Shown here piece by piece: positions 6,601 through 11,800 of a DNA stretch of 16,285 bases. The translations under genes and the position numbers were made by a program. The DNA lies in assembly GCA_030432015.1 (NCBI GenBank), contig JAUIHJ010000076.1, positions 1 through 16,285 of the forward strand, read 5' to 3'. Source of the stretch: a bacterium (GTDB lineage: Bacteria > Planctomycetota > Planctomycetia > Pirellulales > Pirellulaceae). A model generated the notes under the pieces. The model saw only the letters and a list, made by a program, of their open reading frames with translations. It searched no databases and was not told the origin of the DNA. Each line of letters begins with the position of its first letter. The first letter of the stretch is position 1.

Positions 6601-8894
6601 AGTTTGCGCTGCACGAGGGCGCGGCCCAAACTCTGCAGATGGATGGACTGGAACTGGTGCCGCTGTTTGAGGAAGACGATCGCGCTCACGGGCTGATCGG
6701 GCTGATGGCGCAGGCACAACCGGCGACCGACCACCTGTTCCTCAACATCGTTGATGACGCGACCGAGTTGGCCGCCGTCATGCATTATCGGTCGGACCTG
6801 TTCGACGCGGAGAGCATCCGCCGCATGATGGGACACATGCAGTTGCTGCTGGAGTCGGTCGTCGTCAATCCCGACCATGAGATTTGGGATCTGCCGCTGA
6901 TGACGCCGGACCAACGGCAGCGGCTGTTGGAAGATTGGAGCGTCGAGCGCCAAGCCTACCCACCGGGCAGGTGTATCGGCCAGTTGATTGCCGACCAAGC
7001 CGCGTTGTCGCCCGACGCTGTCGCGGTCATCGGATGGGAGAGCGACTCCGAGGGGTCGTCGGAAACCCGGCTGACGTACGCCGAGTTGAATCGCCGCGCG
7101 AACCGGCTTGCACATCACCTCCGCGCGGCAAACATCAACAGCGAAGATTGCGTGGCCGTTTGCCTGTCGCGGTCGACGGAGTTGATGGTCGCGGTCCTGG
7201 GTGTCTGGAAAGCCGGCGCTTCGCTGGTGATGTTGGACCATTCGCACGGACCAGATCGCCTACGTTTCATGCTGCACGACAGCCAGGCCGCGGCGTTGCT
7301 GACACGGTCGGACCTGGTCGTCGACCTGGTGGACGTCGCGGTGCGTCGTGTCGATCTTGACGCTGCGCAGGATGACATCGACAAGCTGCCTCCTTCGGAA
7401 CCGGAAATTTCGCTTGACGATCGGCAACTCGCCTACCTTGTCTACACATCGGGTTCGACCGGTCAGCCCAAAGGGGTGATGGTTACGCATCGCAGTCTGG
7501 TCAACGCGTACCGGGCGTGGGAGGATGCGTACGCACTTCACGAAACACATTGCCACTTGCAAATGGCCAACGCGACGTTCGACGTCTTCTTCGGCGACGT
7601 CGCACGCGCGCTGTGCGCTGGAGCGACGCTGGTCCTCTGCCCACGTGAACGGCTACTGATGCCCGCAGAACTCGACAACCTGCTGCGGGAGTACAAAGTC
7701 GACTGCGCGGAGTTCGTGCCGGCAGTCGTCCGGCTGTTGCTGGATCACCTTGCCAAAACCGGTCGCCGACTGGACGACATGAAACTGCTGATTTGCGGAT
7801 CGGACACCTGGACGGCAGCCGAATACCAGCGGCTGCGCGGCGTCGTCGGCCCATCCGCACGCGTTGTCAATTCCTATGGCGTGGCTGAAGCGACGATCGA
7901 CAGCTCCTATTTCGAGGACGTCAAGTCGACGCTGACAGAAGAACGGACAATTCCGATCGGCCGCCCATTTGCCGGCAGCGAATTGTATGTCCTGGACCGG
8001 CGACTGGAGCCGACACCGGTTGGTGTACCGGGCGAGTTGTACCTTGGCGGTGCCGGCCTGGCACGGGGATACCTGAACCGGCCGGATCTGACTGGCGAGC
8101 GGTTTGTGCCCCATCCGTTTAGCGACGTCCCGGGCGGGCGGCTCTATCGGACCGGCGACCGGGCGCGGTTTCTTCCTGATGGACAGCTTGAATTCATCGG
8201 CAGGGTTGACCAGCAGATCAAAATTCGTGGCTTTCGCATCGAGCCGGGTGAGGTCGAGGCGGTGCTGGCGGAACACCCGGGCGTCCAGCAAGCGGTGGTC
8301 CTGGCACGCGAAGAACGGCCCGGCGACAAGCAGCTTGTCGGCTACGCGGTGGCGCATGATCCCGCGCCGACCGTTGCCGAGCTGAGGCAGTTCATGCTGG
8401 GCAAGTTGCCGGACTACATGGTTCCCACCGCCTTTGTGTTGCTCGACGCATTCCCGCTCACCGCCAGCGGCAAACTCAACCGCCGGGCCTTGCCGGCACC
8501 TGACAGCCAGCGTGTATCGAGCACCGAGTTCGCACCACCGGAAACCGCGATCCAACAGCAGATCGCCGCGGCCTGGACGGAAGTACTTCGAGTCGACAAG
8601 GTCGGCATCTACGATAATTTCTTTGATCTCGGTGGGCATTCACTGCTCCTGGTGGAATTGCACGCCAAGCTGCGCGATATCCTGGGCGATGAGATCTCGA
8701 TCGTCGACCTGTTTCGTTATCCCACCGTCGATGCGCTGGCGATACAATGGAGTGAACGCGCGTCTGCCGAGTCCGGCATCGATGCGATCCGAGATCGGGC
8801 CGAGAAGCAGCGCGCCGCCATGGCGCAACGGCGCCGGCGGCAGCAGCGAACAAGAATTCCACCTCCAAGCAATACCGACCATGACCTTAGTTGA
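3..8894 (+). CDS. Hybrid NRPS-PKS megasynthase, 5'-truncated: (A)-PCP-KS-AT-KR-ACP-C-A-PCP
   Basis: Open from the left edge in frame 3 to a TGA at 8892-8894, 2963 residues in the window. The first codons (LYGPTETT) are already core motif A5 of an adenylation domain, so the true start lies upstream and the GTG at 27 is an internal valine codon. Domains in order: C-terminal third of an A domain, PCP, KS, AT, KR, ACP, C, A, PCP, then a short basic tail. This cytosolic enzyme should take an aminoacyl or peptidyl thioester from the first PCP, extend it with malonyl-CoA, reduce the beta-ketone to a hydroxyl, and condense the chain with a second amino acid, probably basic. All core catalytic residues checked are present. 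It overlaps the next gene by 14 bases and hands its chain to that gene's KS. Family is certain from many motifs; the product is inferred. Confidence 0.97.
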   Translation: MYGPTETTVWSTAQRVQPGSAPISIGRPIDNTSIYVLDPQLHPLPVGVPGDLYIGGAGVTRGYMGRPALSAERFIPDPFTAVPGARLYVTGDIARWRPDGTLEYLGRSDHQVKLRGFRIELGEIEAVLGEHASVKQVVVVPREDVSQDQRLVAYVVTHNGAPIPVAEFRSLAEQTLPHYMAPSAYLFLDTLPLTPNGKVDRKSLPMPEGERQVEDVFVAPRNELEQQIAGVWRDVLRLDKVGIRDNFFDLGGHSLLVVQVHRKLKALFGPDLSMMDLFQFPSIEALAKHLGGAGGERAFAGEAQRRIQDAQATNVAAHAVAIIGMAGRLPGAANVASFWENLSSGEESITFFTDEELAAAGVPRETLANPRYVKAKGYLADTDMFDAAFFHFSPHDAEFLDPQQRLFLECSWEALETAGYDPQSYDGLIGMYAGSSMNSYMLSYLAHHAGRADLMASMANFVYGDKDHLATRTSYLLDLHGPSVTVQTACSTSLVAIHQACRSLLDRDCDLAMAGGVSVTVPTKTGYMYQPESIGSPDGHCRTFDARAEGTLVGNGAGVVVLKRLDEAIADGDEIYAVIRGTAINNDGSQKVGYTAPSIDGQAAVIALAQARAGVEPSSIRYIEAHGTGTLLGDPIEVRALTRVFREQSQQNQHCALGSVKTNFGHLDAAAGVAGLMKTALALKHRKIPPSLNFEEPNPEIDFADSPFFVNTELRDWDADGATPRRAGVSSFGIGGTNAHAILEEAPEPPPSTPAQPWQLLPLSAKSPAALDEATTNLANFLEQHPQANLADVAFTLQVGRSQFPHRQAVVASDAQDAIATLRGASPNWKQSHFSEARDTEVVFLFPGQSAQHPNMARELYEREAIVRTAIDHCCQTLESELNLDLRTVIFPDIDDTQAAERLTRTSLAQPAIFVIEYALAQLWSSWGVRPAACVGHSIGEYVAACLAGVFDVDDALRLVATRGRLMDRIPPGSMLAVPLSEADVQPWLSKDIALAAVNGPSLCVLAGPVEHIDRLDAQLQAKGIQPIRLHASHAFHSAMMDPILDEFGRYVAGFELREPTVPYVSNVTGTWIEPSEPVDPQYWVDHLRRTVRFSESLDQLLADPTRSVLEVGPGRTLSSLAQMHPACGVERIVTASLRHPHEDHADAACLLRAAGRLWMAGAPVNWRAVHGDSSRRRIPLPTYPFQRQSYWFDLASDRQGKGATPRIEGKIADVAQWLYTPGWKTLPPVTPVVVDEVNETGTRFLVFLDSKGVGALLSSRLVGLGHDVVTVDKGRAFRRTGDRSFVINPDMADDYAAIWQTMAADAGVPQTVVHLWSLTDDAETPDDLAAFDDAQRLGMYSLLHMARALSAHAQPTRVAVIANNSQSVLAGDVLCPEKSTLESACLVIPQEMPGVTTTYCDVCLPPPESTELPWLTEHLSFELAAPEPERVVAYRGRQRWAPLWERLNPAENAGAAPRIRQGGVYLITGGLGGVGFVLAERLASIGDVKLIMVGRSELPPEPEWSTWLDNHDADDPISLRLKRAQALQARGANVEYFAADVADESRMQQVMEEIDAREGRLNGVIYAAGKLGHETFQLIGDLDAAKCADQFRAKVHGLMVLDRILGDRPLDFCVLTSSLSAVLGGLGYCAYAAANRYMDAFVAWRNAHRRQAWTSVNWDAWNLTGEPVDTSDGGLASFAITPAEGVQAFESILGLPQLSPVIVSTGDLDARLDQWVRKNRRRSSDAFVDQPTGSRHARPSLRNEFVAPQTPNEKLLAQVWCALFRFDEVGTQDDFFELGGHSLLALQMLERVRAETGANLSLAILFDHRTIESLAALMDANASADTSAPDGTAGIPAALVIPPLVPAPRGNEIPLSFAQEGAWFIRQLQPDAPFNIAIPLRLRGTLEFDSLQASVTEIVRRHESLRTTFDAVGGRPFQVIHEPAEVPLPVIDLTGISAPELVGELQSRVVEQVQTQFDLQQGPLFQMPVLRLADDDHVLLFVVNHVAFDGWSTRLFAQELSALYDAHKLNRDVSLAPLPVQYADYAVWQRDLLRGEFYDQQLGYWTDQLADCPPELHLTTDRPAGDALFRGDVVSRSMPKELGAALRTLANQEGVTLFMLLLAAYKTLLMRYVGQEDLVVGTPIANRNQEEMADVIGFCVNLLPLRTNLTGNPSFRELMRRERDVCLSGYSHQELPFGKLVQELDPARGVGHSPFFQVQFALHEGAAQTLQMDGLELVPLFEEDDRAHGLIGLMAQAQPATDHLFLNIVDDATELAAVMHYRSDLFDAESIRRMMGHMQLLLESVVVNPDHEIWDLPLMTPDQRQRLLEDWSVERQAYPPGRCIGQLIADQAALSPDAVAVIGWESDSEGSSETRLTYAELNRRANRLAHHLRAANINSEDCVAVCLSRSTELMVAVLGVWKAGASLVMLDHSHGPDRLRFMLHDSQAAALLTRSDLVVDLVDVAVRRVDLDAAQDDIDKLPPSEPEISLDDRQLAYLVYTSGSTGQPKGVMVTHRSLVNAYRAWEDAYALHETHCHLQMANATFDVFFGDVARALCAGATLVLCPRERLLMPAELDNLLREYKVDCAEFVPAVVRLLLDHLAKTGRRLDDMKLLICGSDTWTAAEYQRLRGVVGPSARVVNSYGVAEATIDSSYFEDVKSTLTEERTIPIGRPFAGSELYVLDRRLEPTPVGVPGELYLGGAGLARGYLNRPDLTGERFVPHPFSDVPGGRLYRTGDRARFLPDGQLEFIGRVDQQIKIRGFRIEPGEVEAVLAEHPGVQQAVVLAREERPGDKQLVGYAVAHDPAPTVAELRQFMLGKLPDYMVPTAFVLLDAFPLTASGKLNRRALPAPDSQRVSSTEFAPPETAIQQQIAAAWTEVLRVDKVGIYDNFFDLGGHSLLLVELHAKLRDILGDEISIVDLFRYPTVDALAIQWSERASAESGIDAIRDRAEKQRAAMAQRRRRQQRTRIPPPSNTDHDLS
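648..875 (+). other. Peptidyl carrier protein (PCP) domain 1
   Basis: Four-helix carrier domain with the phosphopantetheine attachment motif DNFFDLGGHSLL; the modified serine codon is 762-764. It carries the aminoacyl or peptidyl thioester made by A domain 1. It passes directly to the KS in the same polypeptide through a linker of about 30 residues. Confidence 0.95.
951..2250 (+). other. Ketosynthase (KS) domain 1, NRPS-to-PKS hybrid type
   Basis: Begins with VAIIGMAGRLPGA and ends near GIGGTNAHAILEEAP. The catalytic triad is complete: Cys in TACSTS (codon 1470-1472), His in EAHGTGTLLGDP (1878-1880) and His in KTNFGHLDAAAG (1998-2000). It condenses the PCP-bound acyl chain with malonyl-ACP. 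Its position right after a PCP places it among KS domains that accept amino-acyl donors. Confidence 0.96.
2517..3585 (+). other. Acyltransferase (AT) domain 1, malonyl-CoA type
   Basis: Begins FLFPGQSAQHPNMAREL. The active-site motif is GHSIGE (serine codon 2814-2816). The specificity motif is SHAFHS (first His codon 3102-3104); HAFH is the established signature for malonyl-CoA, against YASH for methylmalonyl-CoA. The usual post-AT linker LPTYPFQRQSYWF (about 3543-3585) closes the domain. No dehydratase follows. Confidence 0.95.
3640..5145 (+). other. Ketoreductase (KR) domain 1 with N-terminal structural subdomain
   Basis: The structural subdomain starts near WLYTPGW and runs to about 4380. 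The catalytic Rossmann half begins GGVYLITGGLGGVG, the NADPH loop. Active-site residues are present with normal spacing: Lys in FRAKVHG (4785-4787), Ser in TSSLSAVLGG (4857-4859), Tyr and Asn in AYAAAN (4896-4898 and 4908-4910). It should reduce the beta-keto thioester to a hydroxyl. Neither the LDD fingerprint of B-type KRs nor the Trp-141 fingerprint of A-type KRs is present (Leu at the Trp position). Confidence 0.93.
5235..5460 (+). other. Acyl carrier protein (ACP) domain 1
   Basis: Carrier domain downstream of the KR with motif DDFFELGGHSLLALQ; the phosphopantetheine serine codon is 5349-5351. It holds the malonyl extender and then the reduced beta-hydroxy chain, and acts as donor for the following C domain. 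Confidence 0.94.
5556..6935 (+). other. Condensation (C) domain 1
   Basis: Begins IPLSFAQEGAWF (core C1). The active-site motif is NHVAFDG, in which the first His of HHxxxDG is Asn while the catalytic second His (5958-5960) and Asp-Gly are kept. Further motifs include YADYAVWQRD, GTPIANRNQEEM and IGFCVNLLPLR (a C5 variant of IGxFVNT). It should form the amide bond between the ACP-bound beta-hydroxy chain and the next amino acid. No epimerase domain precedes it. Confidence 0.94.
6955..8510 (+). other. Adenylation (A) domain 2, predicted ornithine or other basic amino acid
   Basis: Core motifs: LTYAELNRRANRLA (A2), YTSGSTGQPKGVM (A3, from about 7443), FDVFFGD (A4 region, Asp-235 codon 7581-7583), NSYGVAEATID (A5 variant), LYRTGDRARF (A7), KIRGFRIEPGEVEAVL (A8) and LTASGKLNRRALP (A10, lysine 8472-8474). 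Aligning by eye to GrsA gives pocket code D-V-G-E-L-C-S-I-D-K. Glu-278 and Asp-331 suit a cationic side chain, and 8 of 10 positions match the published ornithine code DVGEIGSIDK. Lysine or arginine are alternatives. Confidence 0.9.
8526..8752 (+). other. Peptidyl carrier protein (PCP) domain 2
   Basis: Carrier domain with motif DNFFDLGGHSLLLVE; the phosphopantetheine serine codon is 8640-8642. It resembles PCP1 closely (DKVGIxDNFFDLGGHSLL in both). A strongly basic, Arg/Gln-rich tail of about 46 residues follows, then the stop. The next domain on the assembly line is the KS of the downstream gene. Confidence 0.94.
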
Positions 8895-11800
8895 ATCGAA
8901 TGACGCGGCAGAAGCCATCGCCATCATTGGCATGTCGGGATGCTTTCCAGGTGCGCCGAACGTCGAGCGTTTCTGGGAGAATCTCCGCAACGGCGTGGAG
9001 TCGATTTCGTTCTTCGATGACGACGAGATTGAAGCGGCCCCCACCAGTTTGGCTGGCACGAAGCTGGTCAAAGCCAAGGGCACGATCCCCGATTCGGACA
9101 TGTTCGATGCGGAGTTTTTTGGCTTCACACCGCGTGAGGCGGAGGACATGGACCCGCAGCAGCGGCTGTTCCTGGAACGCGGTTGGGAAGCGCTGGAGTG
9201 TGCGGGCTATGATGCCGAGTCGTTTCCGGGATCGATCGGTGTGTTCGCCGGTGTCAGCGCCAATAGCTACTTCCTTTACAACATGTATAAGAACCGCCTG
9301 GTGGGACAATTCGGCCCCAGCGACAAGGATTTTCTCGCCACGCGGCTGTCCTACAAGCTCAATTTGCGCGGCCCGAGCCTGACGATTCAGACCGCCTGTT
9401 CAACGTCGTTGGTGGCGGTCAGTGTCGCCTGCCAGAACCTGCTCGGTTATCAATGCGACATCGCCCTGGCGGGCGGGGCGACCATCGGCGCACCGATCAA
9501 GTCCGGTTACTTGTATGCCGAAGGGGGCGTCATGTCGCCCGACGGGCATTGCCGCGCGTTTGACGCCAAGGGTCGCGGATTCGTGCCGGGCAACGGGGTG
9601 GGCCTCGTGGTCCTCAAACGCCTTTCGGAGGCCCTCGCCGACGGCGATTCGATCGACGCCGTCATCATCGGTTCGGCAGTGAATAACGACGGTTCCGCCA
9701 AGGTCGGCTACACCGCGCCGGGAATTGATGGTCAGGCAGAAGTGATCGCCATGGCTCAGGCCTTGGCCGGCATCGACGCCGAAACGATCAGTTACGTGGA
9801 AGCTCACGGCACGGGAACAGAACTCGGCGACCCCATCGAGATCGCAGCCTTAACCCGCGCCTTTCGCTATTCGACAAAACAAACCGGCTTCTGCGCCATC
9901 GGATCGGCCAAGACCAACATTGGCCATCTCGACGTTGCTGCGGGCGTTTCCGGACTCATCAAAGTCGCGATGGCGCTCAAGAACCGCGAGATTCCGCCAA
10001 GTTTGCATTTTGAGGAGGCGAATCCGACGATCGATTTCGCCAACAGCCCATTCTTCGTCAATACGCAGTTGACCCCGTGGAAGAGCAGCAACGGTCCACG
10101 GCGAGCTGGAGTCAGTTCCTTCGGAATTGGTGGCACCAATGCGCACGTCGTCGTTGAAGAAGCGCCGGAAATGCGGCGGGCCGAGCCGGCGCGCGAGCAG
10201 CAGTTGCTGTTGCTTTCGGCACGCACGTCCACCGCCTTGGAGACGATGTCGCACAACATCTCCCGCTACCTGTCGGAACATCCAGCCGCCGACCTGGCCG
10301 ATGTCGCATTCACCTTACAGGTTGGCCGTCGCCGGTTTCCACATCGCCGGATGGTGGTCTGTGGGAGTCACGACGACGCATTCGAAAAGCTCGGCTCCGG
10401 CGGGACCGCCCGGGAAGCATCGCGCGTGGAAGAGGCGTCGGGACGTCGCGTCGTGTTCCTGTTCCCGGGACAGTCGTCCCAACATCCGAATATGGCCCGC
10501 GAAATCTACGACAGCGAAGCGGTCTTTCGTGACGAGGTCGACCGCAGTTGCGAGTTCCTCCGCGGGGAACTGGGCATCGACCTGCGTACGATCATCTTTC
10601 CCGATTCGAGTACCGATGAAGCCGCTGCCCAGGCACGACTGCAGGAGACGCTGATTGCCCAGCCGGCCATCTTCGTAATCGAATACGCCTTGTCGCAGCT
10701 CTGGATGCATTGGGGGGTTCGCCCGGTCGCCTGCATCGGCCACAGCATTGGCGAAACGGTCGCTGCCTGCCTGGCCGAAGTGCTCAGCCTTGAAGACGCC
10801 CTGCGTCTGGTCGCGGTGCGGGGGCGCCTGATGAATTCCATGCCCCGCGGTTCCATGCTGACGGTGCCGCTGCCAGAGGACGCCATCCAGCAGTATCTTT
10901 CCCATGATATCGCCTTGGCCGCCGTCAACGCTCCCACGTTATGCACACTCGCGGGACCCACCGCGGCACTCGACACGCTGGCCGATCGACTGCGGACGGC
11001 CGGCATTGATTGCCTGCCGTTGCACACGTCGCACGCGTTTCACTCGTCGATGATGGATCCCGTCTGTGACGAGTTGGAGCAGGCAGTGCGGGAGATCCAA
11101 CTAAGCGAACCCAAGTTACCGTATATCTCGAATGTCACCGGCACCTGGATCGAGAAGTCGCAGCCGCTTGACCCTCAGTACTGGGTGCGACACATGCGCG
11201 AGACCGTGCAATTCTCAAGCGGCCTGCAGCGCATTCTCGAAGGGTCGGACCACGCCTTGCTGGAAGTCGGGCCGGGGCGCGGGCTGACCACATTGACCCG
11301 CATGCACGACGCCTACCGTCCAAGTCGCGTACTCACTTCATCGCTGCGGCATCCGCAGGATCCTGACTCTGATCTGTCTCGTTTGTTGAACGCCGCGGGC
11401 CAACTTTGGCTGGGTGGCGTGACGATCGATTGGGAATCGTTCCACGCACCGTCGCGGCGGCGCCGCCTCAAACTGCCGACGTACCCCTTCGAGCGGCAAC
11501 GGTATTGGCTTGAATCGGACGGAGAGACCGAGTTGCCGGCCTTCCTTGCCCGGCAGCAGGCCGCCAGCAAGCGTGACGATACGTCCCAATGGCTGTACGT
11601 TCCCAGTTGGACAACGGCACCTGGCCCGCTCTGCCGCGATCTGCGCGAACTGTTTGCCGAAACGGAGCGGATCCTCATCTTCACCGATGCGTGTGGACTA
11701 GGCAGTGCCCTCGCCACACGCCTTCGCGAGCTTGGTCAGGATGTGGCAACCGTCACGATGGGTCCGGAATTTCGGCAGGTTGGAGATCGTGAATTCGAAC

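Noticed and set aside
5556..6935. Epimerase or dual C/E domain
   Set aside because: No E domain lies upstream and the upstream carrier belongs to a PKS module; no extended N-terminal HHxxxxxG motif of dual C/E domains was recognised.
6057..7247. Long reading frame of 396 codons on the minus strand
   Set aside because: Antisense of the C and A domains of gene 1; no family motifs recognised and the + strand is clearly coding.
8434..8880. Upstream extension of gene 2 as its N-terminus
   Set aside because: This stretch codes for motif A10 and PCP2 of gene 1 in another frame; the gene 2 frame gives low-complexity sequence until the ATG at 8881, just before the KS.
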